A stretch of DNA of 50,095 nt from Kangiella shandongensis. Lineage in GTDB: Bacteria; Pseudomonadota; Gammaproteobacteria; Enterobacterales; Kangiellaceae. The position numbers and the translations under genes are program-made. Positions 7,754 to 16,493 of this stretch are shown piece by piece (within the stretch, counting starts at the first letter, position 1; each line of letters begins with the position of its first letter). The stretch spans positions 1-50,095 of the forward strand of contig NZ_JACNML010000014.1 of the NCBI RefSeq assembly GCF_020005365.1, in the 5' to 3' direction. The notes beneath the pieces were generated by a model that worked only from the letters and a program-made list of their open reading frames with translations, ran no database searches and was not told where the DNA came from.

Positions 7754-8650
7754 ATGTTAAGAATTGGTTTGTTTTTATTAACCAACTTTGCAATTTTAAT
7801 ATTAGCTGGTGCGGTTCTGAGCTTCTTGGGCTTCGACAGCATCATGGCACAGAATGGTGTTGACCTTAATCTGACGGCTCTACTTATCTGGTGTGCGGTC
7901 ATCGGCTTTGCCGGTTCATTTATTTCGTTATTCGCGTCGAAATGGATGGCGAAGAAGTTCATGCACGTCAAAATGATTGAGCAGCCTCGGAGCGAAACTG
8001 AGCAGTGGCTGGTGAATACGGTTGAAACCCTGGCAAAAGACGCGGGTGTGGGTATGCCGGAAGTGGGTATTTTCCCATCGCCACAGTCTAATGCTTTTGC
8101 TACAGGCTGGAATAAAAACAACTCATTGGTTGCCGTAAGTGAAGGCTTGTTGCAGCGTATGAACCGCGATGAAGTGCGTGCCGTTCTGGCGCACGAACTG
8201 GGCCACGTGGCTAACGGTGACATGGTGACTTTAACCCTGATACAGGGTGTGGTGAATACCTTCGTTCTGTTTTTCTCGCGTGTTATCGGTCACTTCGTTG
8301 ATCGCGTACTGCTTAAGAATGAGCAGGGGCACGGTATCGGTTACTTTATTTCGGTGATGGTTGCACAAATCATATTAACCATTTTGGCGAGCATGGTGGT
8401 GATGTGGTTCTCACGCCGTCGTGAGTTCCGAGCCGATGAGGCCGGTGCGCAACTGGCTGGCTCAACAGCGATGATTGGTGCCTTGGAAAAGCTGAAAGCG
8501 GAGTATGACATGCCGTCGGATATGGGCGAAACTTTTACCGCCTTTGGCCTGAAAAATGGTCGAACTGGTTCATTCCAGGAAAAGTTTGGTCACCTGTTTA
8601 TGTCGCATCCTCCTCTGGATGCACGGATTGCGGCATTGCGTAATAGTTAA
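7754..8650 (+). CDS. htpX: membrane zinc protease HtpX
   Basis: HtpX is an inner-membrane M48 metalloprotease that degrades misfolded membrane proteins. The 298 residues contain two N-terminal membrane helices, the zinc motif HELGH at about 147-151, two further hydrophobic segments near 160-215, and the glutamate-ligand region RREFRADEAGA. The C-terminus, LFMSHPPLDARIAALR, is typical. Start ATG 7754 follows a GGAGAT ribosome site. In relatives htpX is often under envelope or heat stress control; I see no sigma-32 or CpxR site that I can defend here. Confidence 0.97.
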   Translation: MLRIGLFLLTNFAILILAGAVLSFLGFDSIMAQNGVDLNLTALLIWCAVIGFAGSFISLFASKWMAKKFMHVKMIEQPRSETEQWLVNTVETLAKDAGVGMPEVGIFPSPQSNAFATGWNKNNSLVAVSEGLLQRMNRDEVRAVLAHELGHVANGDMVTLTLIQGVVNTFVLFFSRVIGHFVDRVLLKNEQGHGIGYFISVMVAQIILTILASMVVMWFSRRREFRADEAGAQLAGSTAMIGALEKLKAEYDMPSDMGETFTAFGLKNGRTGSFQEKFGHLFMSHPPLDARIAALRNS

Positions 8651-8672
8651 TTTCAGTGATGTGAATAAAAGG

Positions 8673-8696
8673 ACGGGGCCCAGGCCCCGTTTTTTT
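8673..8696 (+). terminator. intrinsic terminator of htpX
   Basis: ACGGGGCC and GGCCCCGT form a GC-rich hairpin at 8673-8690 followed by a run of T residues. The T run overlaps the stop codon of the convergent lipoprotein gene. Confidence 0.85.
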
Positions 8697-9246
8697 ATCG
8701 CTGTGGTCGGTAGCGGTCGAGCAGGTTATTGACCTTGTCAATCTCATCATGAAGGTCTTCAATGTCTTCATCCAGCTCTTCCAGCTCGTGATTAACCCGT
8801 TCAATTTCTTCTTCATCTTTTACCCGACGCTGTACTTCGGTTAGCACATCGTGTTCGTGATGGGCTTCCTTTAATTGATGCTGTAGGCGGTCATGTCGTG
8901 CCAGCAACCCGTCATAGTAGCCGTCATCATAATCCGGATAACCCCTCTTGCAGCTAGGGTTTGGATAAGAGCCGGTATTCCCTCGATTAAAACCATTGTC
9001 CGCCGTGCAGTAAAGATCAAGCCCTTTTATACGTCCAGCTTCATAGGCTTCTCTATTCACCCGAACGTCATATTCTGCACAGGCCGACTCATGTTTGAGG
9101 ATATAGTCAGAGTCACGGCCATACTTGCCGTCTTTATAGCCGATCTGTTGCCAGTTACCCGATATACATTCCGTTTCAGAAAGGGTTGCACAGCCTGACA
9201 GTAAGCTAAGAATCGCTAGACAACCCCAAAATTGTTTAAAGTTCAT
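8695..9246 (-). CDS. DUF2799-type lipoprotein
   Basis: The signal MNFKQFWGCLAILSLLSGC ends in a lipobox cysteine, so this is probably an outer- or inner-membrane lipoprotein. The mature part begins with GNWQQIGYKDGKYGRDSDY and has repeated GxxxGxxxG-type spacing (YEAGRIKGL), features of the DUF2799 family. The last 75 residues are highly charged with heptad spacing and should form a coiled coil. ATG 9246 is preferred over a GTG two codons upstream. Function unknown; the gene appears to be transcribed alone. Confidence 0.82.
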   Translation of the reverse strand: MNFKQFWGCLAILSLLSGCATLSETECISGNWQQIGYKDGKYGRDSDYILKHESACAEYDVRVNREAYEAGRIKGLDLYCTADNGFNRGNTGSYPNPSCKRGYPDYDDGYYDGLLARHDRLQHQLKEAHHEHDVLTEVQRRVKDEEEIERVNHELEELDEDIEDLHDEIDKVNNLLDRYRPQR

Positions 9247-9400
9247 AATCACACTCTTTTGAATTATTCGATGTCTCCACTCCTTTATGGCAGCGTTTCC
9301 CTGAAGTATTGCTGAATGATCAATACAAAATTAGGGTCTCGCGCTAAAGGATCATATAATAGCGCCCCAAACAGAAATTTCCTATGAAAAGTATTTTCTC

Positions 9401-10372
9401 GTGACAGCGCCACTCGATAGAAAAATTTGTATTGCCCCCATGTTGGACTGGACCGATCGTCATCAGCGCCGCTTTATGCGCTGCATTACCAAGCATGCGG
9501 TGTTGTATACGGAGATGATTACCACGGGTGCTATTATTCATGGTGGTGAAGAAAGGCACCTGCAGTACAACCAGGAAGAGCATCCTGTCGCTATTCAGCT
9601 TGGTGGCAGCGATCCCAAAGACTTGGCACACTGCGCCAAGGTCTGTGAAGACTATGGTTACGATGAGATTAACTTGAACGTGGGCTGTCCCAGTGATCGC
9701 GTACAGAATGGCCGTTTCGGTGCCTGTCTCATGGCTGAGCCGGAACTAGTTGCTGAGTGTATGGACGCCATGGCGCAAGTGGTGGATATTCCGGTGACGG
9801 TGAAAACACGAATTGGTATTGATGACATGGACTCTTACGAGCACTTGTATCGCTTTGTGGATACTGTGAAGCAGGCGGGCGTTAAGACGTTTATCATCCA
9901 TGCGCGAAAAGCTTGGTTGTCAGGTTTAAGTCCTAAAGAAAACCGTGAGATTCCCCCGTTAAAATACGATGTGGCCTATCAGGTGAAAAAAGACTTCCCT
10001 GAGTTAGAGGTCATTGTAAACGGTGGAGTGACAAGTCTGGAGCAGTCCGAAGAACACATGCAACATCTGGATGGCGTTATGATCGGGCGAGAGGCTTATC
10101 ATAATCCGTATTTCCTGTCTGAAGTCGATAATCGGTTTTATGGACAGAATGATGATATTCCTGGCCGTATCGAAGTCGCCGAAGAATTCTGCCGATATGT
10201 CCAGCAACAATTAGACAATGATGTTTATTTAGGCCATATGACGCGTCATATTTTGGGACTGTTTTATGCCCAGCCTAAAGGAAAACTGTGGCGTCGACAT
10301 CTTAGTGAGAACGCTTATAAAAAAGGCGCAGGACTGGAAGTCATAGAGGAAGCGTTGGAGTTATTTCGATAA
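9401..10372 (+). CDS. dusA: tRNA-dihydrouridine synthase A
   Basis: DusA reduces uridines 20 and 20a in the tRNA D-loop using FMN and NADPH. The 323-residue protein has the Dus opening IAPMLDWTDRHQRRFMR, the catalytic cysteine region NVGCPSDRVQNGRFGACLM (cysteine near 109), the FMN-phosphate binding FIIHARKAWLSGLSPKENR, and VNGGVTS. The length and the SGLSPKENR motif are typical of DusA rather than DusB or DusC. The start is GTG at 9401, since the ATG shortly upstream is cut off by an in-frame TGA. Confidence 0.96.
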   Translation: MTAPLDRKICIAPMLDWTDRHQRRFMRCITKHAVLYTEMITTGAIIHGGEERHLQYNQEEHPVAIQLGGSDPKDLAHCAKVCEDYGYDEINLNVGCPSDRVQNGRFGACLMAEPELVAECMDAMAQVVDIPVTVKTRIGIDDMDSYEHLYRFVDTVKQAGVKTFIIHARKAWLSGLSPKENREIPPLKYDVAYQVKKDFPELEVIVNGGVTSLEQSEEHMQHLDGVMIGREAYHNPYFLSEVDNRFYGQNDDIPGRIEVAEEFCRYVQQQLDNDVYLGHMTRHILGLFYAQPKGKLWRRHLSENAYKKGAGLEVIEEALELFR

Positions 10373-10388
10373 TTAAATAGGGGAAGGG

Positions 10389-11360
10389 ATGAAGAATCTA
10401 TTCTGGGGAATGCTGATTTTTATAGGCTTGTTGGGGACTGTTTGGCTTGTCTGGCCTGAAGAGATAGTTCGGGAAGAGACTAAAGAAAAGGAACCAGTGG
10501 AAGTTGCTGTAACAACCAGTGCAAAAGTAATTAAAGAGGCTGATGAGCCTCGAAAGAAGCCTCAGGAAAACGCAGTGCCACCTAAGAGTGAAAAAAGGAC
10601 TAAGCCTGATAACGAACTTCCCTGTTACCAAAAATATCAGAAAAAGCCTGAGTGGAAGGAAATTGAAGCCGTCCTCAGTTCAATCTTTATGAACGGTGAT
10701 GAGGCTGCTGGGCAAGGGGTCTATCAGCAGCTACCGATTGCAGCCGTTAAATCTTATGCCGATACCGGCGACAAAGACGCTATGTTTCACTATGGTTCCG
10801 AATTAATGTGGAAGGCGGCTTTTGGTATGCATCTCAACTCGATAAACCGGAACCCGGGTGAAACACTAAGTGAGTTAAGTGAGCGAGCTAAAAAACACAA
10901 CCCTGATTTTGATGAATTTTTACAGGGCGCTGATTATGCTTACCGCGCTGCGATAAAAGGGAAGTTGGGCGGAATCATGGAAATTGCCATTTTAGAAAAA
11001 CGTCTAATCAGGCGCATGGTCAAATCAGGTAGTTCTACAGAAGATATAGAAAAAGCTCTGATTCACCGGCACGCTTCCTTAAGCTTAATGCAAAAAATGC
11101 ATACCAATGATCCTGGTTTGTTAACGTTCTTTTCTGGTGCTGACGAGTTTCAGGATGACTTGAATACTATCTACAGCGAGCAGGAGTTACAGCCAGAAAT
11201 AAGGGAAGAACTAGAGAGCAAAATAAAAACACACTCACAGCAGTTACTGCAACAGTGGAAATCTGACAGACAAGCGTTAGGGCTGGAACCGTTCCCTGAT
11301 GTGATGAGTTCGAGGTTAGATCAGTTTCTGGCGGATATGGAACAGGAGTGTGGACAGTAA
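10389..11360 (+). CDS. membrane-anchored Sel1-like protein, paralogue 1
   Basis: 323 residues: an N-terminal membrane helix (LFWGMLIFIGLLGTVWLVW), a charged Lys/Glu/Pro-rich linker to about residue 75, then a helical domain beginning ELPCYQKYQKKPEW. The segments VKSYADTGDKDAMFHYG and ADYAYRAAIKGKLGGIMEIA resemble degenerate Sel1 repeats. The final CGQ leaves a cysteine near the C-terminus that may pair with the one at the start of the domain. It is followed one base later by a paralogue of the same layout. It starts at ATG with a GGGGAAGGG ribosome site, 16 bases after dusA. Function unknown. Confidence 0.75.
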   Translation: MKNLFWGMLIFIGLLGTVWLVWPEEIVREETKEKEPVEVAVTTSAKVIKEADEPRKKPQENAVPPKSEKRTKPDNELPCYQKYQKKPEWKEIEAVLSSIFMNGDEAAGQGVYQQLPIAAVKSYADTGDKDAMFHYGSELMWKAAFGMHLNSINRNPGETLSELSERAKKHNPDFDEFLQGADYAYRAAIKGKLGGIMEIAILEKRLIRRMVKSGSSTEDIEKALIHRHASLSLMQKMHTNDPGLLTFFSGADEFQDDLNTIYSEQELQPEIREELESKIKTHSQQLLQQWKSDRQALGLEPFPDVMSSRLDQFLADMEQECGQ

Positions 11361-11361
11361 T

Positions 11362-12348
11362 ATGAAAAAGATCATAGTAGCTTTAGTTGGTATCAGTTTT
11401 CTAATTATTTTATACACTTTATTTCCAGGAATAGATTCTCATGTAAACCATGAATCTAGTGATGAAAGCCGTGAAGCTGTAAAGCAAAGTGAAGGGGGAG
11501 AAGAGGTAGGTTCTGAGGAGACTTCTACTGGTGACAAAAATTCGCAAGAAGAAAAAGAAACTACAAACAAAGACACCAACCCAGAGAATTCAGAGTTAAG
11601 TTGTTATCAGCGCTACTCTGCTAAACCTGAGTGGGAAAAAGTACAAAAGATTCAGCAAGAAATTTTCATTGATATATCTTATCTCGATCCTGATGGGAAT
11701 GCATACACAAATTTACCGGTGGAGAGTTTAAAGGCTTTTGCTGACTCGGGTGATAGAGACGCCATGATTTTTTATGGTGTTGAGCTCATGCAGACGGCTG
11801 CTTTAGGACTATCATCGATGAAAAGAGCCGAGCTGGAGCGTCAGCACCGGATGGATGAAGCCAAACAAAAAAGGGAGGCTTATGAACCGGATTTGGAGCA
11901 GTTCAATGAAGGCGTGGAATATATCCACAGAGCTGCAGCTCAAGGTAAGTTCGCAGCATTTGTAGAGGTTCAGTTGTATTTCAGATTACTTGCATATCAA
12001 ATGAGCGAGCGTTCTTGGAAAGAAGAAAAAATCAATGACGCTCTGGCAACTAGCTATGCATATGAATTGTTGCAGAAAGACATTCTTAGGAAGAATAAGT
12101 TGTTTGTTAAAATGATGTCACAACGCGATAGCTTAAAACGTGCCCTCAAGCGAATTTATCCAGAAAAAGAAACTCTTGATGAGTTAATGACTCCTATACA
12201 AGACAAGGGGCGACAGAAGTTCGAAGAAAAGAAAAATGAGTGGAATCAGGTAAGGGCAATGCAGGGGCTTAAAGTTTATCCTGATTTATTTGGAAAAGAG
12301 CTTAAGAGCTTTACCCAGACTATGGCTGAGAATTGTTATCCGAACTGA
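11362..12348 (+). CDS. membrane-anchored Sel1-like protein, paralogue 2
   Basis: 328 residues with the same layout as the upstream gene: N-terminal helix (IIVALVGISFLIILYTLF), an acidic Ser/Glu-rich linker, and a domain opening ELSCYQRYSAKPEW. LKAFADSGDRDAMIFYGVEL matches LPIAAVKSYADTGDKDAMFHYG of paralogue 1 in position and sequence, and YIHRAAAQGKFAAFVEVQ matches its second Sel1-like unit. It also ends in a Cys-containing tail (ENCYPN). The ATG at 11362 lies one base after the stop of paralogue 1; a GTG at 11350 would overlap it. Likely a tandem duplication. Function unknown. Confidence 0.75.
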   Translation: MKKIIVALVGISFLIILYTLFPGIDSHVNHESSDESREAVKQSEGGEEVGSEETSTGDKNSQEEKETTNKDTNPENSELSCYQRYSAKPEWEKVQKIQQEIFIDISYLDPDGNAYTNLPVESLKAFADSGDRDAMIFYGVELMQTAALGLSSMKRAELERQHRMDEAKQKREAYEPDLEQFNEGVEYIHRAAAQGKFAAFVEVQLYFRLLAYQMSERSWKEEKINDALATSYAYELLQKDILRKNKLFVKMMSQRDSLKRALKRIYPEKETLDELMTPIQDKGRQKFEEKKNEWNQVRAMQGLKVYPDLFGKELKSFTQTMAENCYPN

Positions 12349-12425
12349 TAAGTCAGTAATATTTCTTGCGAAGATGTATGCATCTAGTCTAAAGTGAATT
12401 TGTTCACAAATTTCCAGGGGGATGG

Positions 12426-12965
12426 ATGATGAAGATTTTAAAGAGTTTATTGTTGATTATAGCGGCGATTGCCATCGTGCTTATCGTGGTTGGTTTGTTT
12501 CTACCACAAAAGGCTCATGTTGAACGTTCGATTACGGTAGACGCTCCACGAGATGCAGTTTTCCAACAGGTGAATACGTTTAAGGACTATAATTCCTGGT
12601 CACCCTGGTATCAGCGCGATCCCAATGCGAAGTATGAGTTTACAGGACCGGAAAGTGGCGTTGGTGCCAAAATGGCGTGGGAGAGTGATAATTCACAGGT
12701 AGGAAATGGCTCTCAGGAGATTGTGGAGAGTGATTACCCAAGTCACGTTAAGACTAAGCTGTTATTTGGAGAAGATCCCAACCCGGGCTATGCGGTGTTT
12801 ACTCTAGAAGAAATTGATGTTCAGAAAACCAAGCTGACCTGGAGTTTTGATGCGGATTTTGGCTATAACATCATGGGGCGTTACTTTGGGGTCTTTATGG
12901 ACGATATGCTGGGCCCTGACTATGAAAAAGGGTTGCAGTCGTTAAAACAGAAGATTGAGAACTAA
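12426..12965 (+). CDS. SRPBCC-fold protein (polyketide cyclase/START-like)
   Basis: 179 residues with an N-terminal membrane anchor (LKSLLLIIAAIAIVLIVVGLFL) and a helix-grip SRPBCC domain beginning HVERSITVDAPRDAVFQQVNTF. WSPWYQRDPNAKYEFTGP and GVGAKMAWES are typical of the membrane-tethered subgroup. SRPBCC proteins bind hydrophobic ligands; the ligand here is unknown. It begins ATGATG behind a GGGGG-rich ribosome site and is transcribed alone, ending in a clear terminator. Confidence 0.85.
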   Translation: MMKILKSLLLIIAAIAIVLIVVGLFLPQKAHVERSITVDAPRDAVFQQVNTFKDYNSWSPWYQRDPNAKYEFTGPESGVGAKMAWESDNSQVGNGSQEIVESDYPSHVKTKLLFGEDPNPGYAVFTLEEIDVQKTKLTWSFDADFGYNIMGRYFGVFMDDMLGPDYEKGLQSLKQKIEN

Positions 12966-12981
12966 AAGTTAATATTTTGTA

Positions 12982-13010
12982 AAGCCCTGATATTTTATCG
13001 GGGCTTTTTT
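12982..13010 (+). terminator. intrinsic terminator after SRPBCC gene
   Basis: AAGCCCTGAT pairs with ATCGGGGCTT around a TTTT-type loop, followed by a run of T. Confidence 0.8.
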
Positions 13011-13076
13011 ATGTATGTCATGTTTCCTGCCCCCGGATTTGCTACAATCCAAGACAAATAATGACGGAACTATGCC

Positions 13077-14219
13077 ATGAAATTTACCCCCAAGCTTAAC
13101 CGTATTTACCGCTGTATATTACTTTCGTTACCTCTGGTGGGGGCACCTATTGCCGTATCTGCTGGCGAAGAAGAGCGCGTGGCACCAAGGGAAAAAGCTG
13201 CCAGCGATTACGATCAGTGTTTATTGCAACGGCTGGAGGTTGTGAGCGGTGATACCTCGGTCAAAGAAATTAAGGAATATTGTGAACAAGCCAGCAATAA
13301 GGCGTTCTTTCGTCGCAGTAAAGACTTATTAGCGTCGGAAGAAGATAGTGTGGGAGAGGTTAAGGCAACAGAGGGGGAGGAAGAAAGCGCGGCGGAAGAG
13401 TCTGAGTTGCTAAAGAAGCGTTTGCGATTAGAGTATCGCATTCGTGACAACCGCTTTGCCATTATCCCGCATAAACCTAATTATCTACTGCCAGTGACCT
13501 TTAACAATACGCCCAATGGTGACAGTTTGCAGTCGGCAGGTGATGAGCGTGACGTTGATAATGCGGAAATTAAATTTCAGGTAAGCTTCAAAACACCGTT
13601 CTGGGAAGAGCCTTTCGGCGATAACAGTGCTTTGTTCTTTGCTTATACCGGACAGTCTTATTGGCAGGCCTATAACAAGGACATTTCCAGCCCTTTCCGT
13701 GAAACCAATCATGAGCCAGAGATTTTCGCCGCCTGGGCAACCGACTGGGCATTAGGCGAATGGCAAATCCCGTATTTCTCTATGGGTGTTTCGCACCAAT
13801 CAAATGGTCAGAGTGGCTTATACTCGCGTAGCTGGAATCGTATCTATACGGAGTTCGCCTTTGAGAGTGATCGTTGGGTGGTTGCTTTTAAGCCCTGGTG
13901 GCGTATTCCAGAAGATCGTAAGGAAGATCCTATGGATCCTGACGGCGATGATAACCCGGATATCGATGATTACATGGGGTATTTTGAGCTGTACTCGGCC
14001 TACCAGTGGGATGAACATAATTTTGGTATTTTACTGAGAAATAACTTGCGCAGTGATAATAAAGGCGCTATCCAGTTCGATTGGACCTTCCCGTTGGATG
14101 ATGATGGTAAGTTACGTGGTTATGTGCAGTATTTTAACGGCTATGGCGAAAGTTTGATTGATTATAACCGTCATGTGAACCGGCTCGGTGTGGGATTTGT
14201 CCTTACGGACTGGTTGTAA
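13077..14219 (+). CDS. pldA: outer membrane phospholipase A (OMPLA)
   Basis: PldA is an outer-membrane beta-barrel that hydrolyses phospholipids misplaced in the outer leaflet. After a signal peptide (cut near VSAGEE) comes an N-terminal extension of about 90 acidic residues, then the barrel starting near PHKPNYLLPVTFNN. The catalytic signature SHQSNGQSGLYSRSWNR contains the His, Ser and Asn of the active site. FELYSAYQW and the final aromatic strand GFVLTDWL fit a barrel. At 380 residues it is longer than the E. coli enzyme because of the extension and an Asp-rich loop (DPMDPDGDDNPDIDD) that may bind calcium. Confidence 0.94.
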   Translation: MKFTPKLNRIYRCILLSLPLVGAPIAVSAGEEERVAPREKAASDYDQCLLQRLEVVSGDTSVKEIKEYCEQASNKAFFRRSKDLLASEEDSVGEVKATEGEEESAAEESELLKKRLRLEYRIRDNRFAIIPHKPNYLLPVTFNNTPNGDSLQSAGDERDVDNAEIKFQVSFKTPFWEEPFGDNSALFFAYTGQSYWQAYNKDISSPFRETNHEPEIFAAWATDWALGEWQIPYFSMGVSHQSNGQSGLYSRSWNRIYTEFAFESDRWVVAFKPWWRIPEDRKEDPMDPDGDDNPDIDDYMGYFELYSAYQWDEHNFGILLRNNLRSDNKGAIQFDWTFPLDDDGKLRGYVQYFNGYGESLIDYNRHVNRLGVGFVLTDWL

Positions 14220-14231
14220 GTATCTTTTCTC

Positions 14232-14254
14232 AAGCGCCGGTAAGGCGCTTTTTT
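14232..14254 (+). terminator. intrinsic terminator after pldA
   Basis: AAGCGCC pairs with GGCGCTT over a short loop, followed by TTTTT. Confidence 0.82.
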
Positions 14255-14322
14255 GCTATTAGGAACTACTGCAAAGTTTGTGCTACTGTTAATGGCCTAT
14301 TGTAATCATTGGAGGAAGCATT

Positions 14323-15231
14323 ATGACTCGACTAATCAACGGAATTACCACTCTCACTTTAACCGTTATATTTTTTGCCTGGTCGCATCAAGCATTATCT
14401 CATGCAGACGCTCGTCCGGAAGCGACCATTGAAACTCAGCAGTTAAGCGATGGCCTTTATGTTTTGTTTGGAAAAGGAGGGAATATCGGTCTTTCGGTTG
14501 GTGAGGATGGCACTTACATCATTGATGATCAGTTTGCCCCGCTTACTCCCCAAATTAATCAGGCGATAAAAGAAGTAACCGATGAGTCAGTTCGATTTGT
14601 GATTAATACTCATTGGCATGGTGATCACACCGGTGGCAATGAGAATTATGGTAAAGCGGGGGCCGTTATTGTGGCGCACGATAATGTGCGTAAACGCATG
14701 AGCGTTGAGAATATCAGTGAGTTTTCTGGTAAACCTATCCCGGCATCGCCGGATGCCGCGCTACCGGTGGTAACGTTTGATAGTGAAATCAGTCTGCATC
14801 TGAATGATGACGATATGCGGGTGTATCACGTCGCGAATGCTCATACTGATGGCGATGCCATCATCTATTTTGCAAAAGATAATGTGCTCCATATGGGTGA
14901 TACCTACTTCAATATTGGATACCCTTATATCGATACTGGAGGTGGTGGCTCGATTGACGGTTATATTTCTGCGGTAGAACGTGGCTTGGCCTTAGCTAAC
15001 GACGATACACAGATCATTCCGGGACACGGGCCTATGTCGAATAAAAAAGAGCTACAAAAATTCGGCAATATGCTGAAGGATTTACGTCAGAAAATTGCTA
15101 CCCTTAAAGATAAAGGAATGTCGTTGCAAGAGGTTATCGCAGCCAAACCCAGCGCTGAATATGATGCTGAAAATGGTCAGGCATTTATCAAGCCCAAACA
15201 GATCGTGACTTTTATTTATAAAAGCCTATAA
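14323..15231 (+). CDS. secreted metallo-beta-lactamase-fold hydrolase
   Basis: The 302-residue protein begins with a signal peptide (ITTLTLTVIFFAWSHQALS). The zinc motif is NTHWHGDHTGGNENYG near residue 97, with further ligands in NAHTDGDAIIYF and PGHGP. This matches the MBL-fold superfamily. The group with N-terminal LFGKGGNIGLSVGEDGTYIIDDQF is common in periplasmic hydrolases of unknown substrate, so beta-lactamase activity should not be assumed. A strong GGAGGA ribosome site precedes ATG 14323. Confidence 0.88.
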   Translation: MTRLINGITTLTLTVIFFAWSHQALSHADARPEATIETQQLSDGLYVLFGKGGNIGLSVGEDGTYIIDDQFAPLTPQINQAIKEVTDESVRFVINTHWHGDHTGGNENYGKAGAVIVAHDNVRKRMSVENISEFSGKPIPASPDAALPVVTFDSEISLHLNDDDMRVYHVANAHTDGDAIIYFAKDNVLHMGDTYFNIGYPYIDTGGGGSIDGYISAVERGLALANDDTQIIPGHGPMSNKKELQKFGNMLKDLRQKIATLKDKGMSLQEVIAAKPSAEYDAENGQAFIKPKQIVTFIYKSL

Positions 15232-15262
15232 AGAGGAAGGCTGGAGTTTATCCAGCCTCGGT

Positions 15263-15946
15263 CTATTCGATAATAAAGTTTAGATCCAAGGTTTGGTTGA
15301 GGTTGGCAACGACTCTGTCTCCGCGTTCAATCGAACCTACCCCTGAAGGAGTACCGGTAAAAATTAAATCACCCGGTTTTAGCGTAATGTGCCGGGATAG
15401 CTCTTCCACAATTTCAACGGATGACCATATCATGTCAGCTAGATCGCCTTGTTGGCGCAGCTTATCGTTGACCGATAAACTGATAGGGCCCCGTTCAATG
15501 TCAGCTAAATTATCCAGCGGCAAAATAGGTGAGATAGGGGCTGACTGATCAAATCCTTTAGCTAAATCCCACGGGCGGCCTTGATCTTTTGCTGCTGCTT
15601 GTAAGTCGCGTTTTGTCAGGTCAATTCCCAGAGCATAACCATAAATACAAGCCTCGGCTTCTGACTCATCGGCATCGCTGAGCTCCTGGTTAATGGCGAT
15701 AACCAGCTCCACTTCATGATGCAATTCTTCAGTCATGCTGGGATACGGAATCGTTTTGGGGTTGATAACCAGGCTGTCGGCCGGTTTGGTAAAGAAGAAA
15801 GGCGCTTCACGTTCGCTATGTCCCATCTCATTTGCATGGGCGGCATAGTTCCGACCAACACAATAGACCCGGCGAACAGGGAAAGTCAGCTCGCTTCCGA
15901 GGATAGGGACCGTAGAGTGTTCTGGTTTTGGGAAAAGTGTGGTCAT
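15263..15946 (-). CDS. fumarylacetoacetate hydrolase family protein
   Basis: 227 residues with the FAH fold: VYCVGRNYAAHANEMG, metal-binding acidic residues in LHHEVELVIAIN, then ALGIDLTKRDLQAAAKDQGRPWDLAKGFD and LIFTGTPSGVG. The family includes hydrolases and decarboxylases of beta-diketo acids (ureidoglycolate lyase-like, acylpyruvate hydrolase). The compact length and sequence are close to acylpyruvase-type members, but substrate cannot be read from sequence. It is convergent with the MBL gene and divergent from the PCuAC gene. Confidence 0.9.
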   Translation of the reverse strand: MTTLFPKPEHSTVPILGSELTFPVRRVYCVGRNYAAHANEMGHSEREAPFFFTKPADSLVINPKTIPYPSMTEELHHEVELVIAINQELSDADESEAEACIYGYALGIDLTKRDLQAAAKDQGRPWDLAKGFDQSAPISPILPLDNLADIERGPISLSVNDKLRQQGDLADMIWSSVEIVEELSRHITLKPGDLIFTGTPSGVGSIERGDRVVANLNQTLDLNFIIE

Positions 15947-16019
15947 GTTTCTAACATAGAGTTTGTGGGTGAATAGAAGTACAATACCACTATTGCAAAA
16001 TTTGCCAACGGAAAATCAC

Positions 16020-16460
16020 GTGACTTTTCAATTTTTTCAAAGCTTAAAGAGCGGAATATTAATGGCGTTAGCCACAGCAGTTTTAGTGGCCTGTTCAAAA
16101 CAGGGGATTGAAGTAACCGACAGCTGGATCCGAAAAATGCCTGAAGGTGTGACCAATACAGCCGCTTTTTTTAGCATTCATAATCATACTGGCGAGTCTG
16201 TGACCTTAACCGGAGTCAGCATAGAAGGTGCCGGGCACGTGATGATGCATGAGACAAAAGTTGTGGACGGTATGGCAAAAATGGCACACTTGGAGGAAGT
16301 GGTGATTGAAGAAAGCGTCACTTTCGCACCGGGTGGTAAACATGTCATGGTGATGGGATTGAGTATCCCGGAAGGGACCCAAAGCTATAATATACAGTTA
16401 CATTTCGCTAACAAGCCGACGCTTGATGTTACTGCGGAAGTACGTAATGCTAAACAATAG
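16020..16460 (+). CDS. PCuAC-like copper chaperone lipoprotein (DUF461)
   Basis: The mature domain matches the PCuAC/DUF461 family: VTDSWIRKMPEGVTNTAAFFSIHN, VMMHETKVVDGMAKMAHLEEV and FAPGGKHVMVMGL. The Met/His residues in these segments bind Cu(I) in the family, which delivers copper to cytochrome c oxidase. The frame is open to a TTG at 15963, but a GTG at 16020 gives a standard lipoprotein signal ending in the lipobox LVAC; ATG 16062 would leave no charged N-region. So it is probably membrane-anchored. No oxidase assembly genes are nearby. Confidence 0.82.
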   Translation: MTFQFFQSLKSGILMALATAVLVACSKQGIEVTDSWIRKMPEGVTNTAAFFSIHNHTGESVTLTGVSIEGAGHVMMHETKVVDGMAKMAHLEEVVIEESVTFAPGGKHVMVMGLSIPEGTQSYNIQLHFANKPTLDVTAEVRNAKQ

Positions 16461-16493
16461 AATCTAGTGGCTCACGGAACATGAGGAAGAGTA

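Noticed and set aside
14323-15231. Antibiotic resistance by the MBL-fold protein
   Set aside because: The HxHxDH motif marks the superfamily only; the sequence does not show features specific to true class B beta-lactamases.
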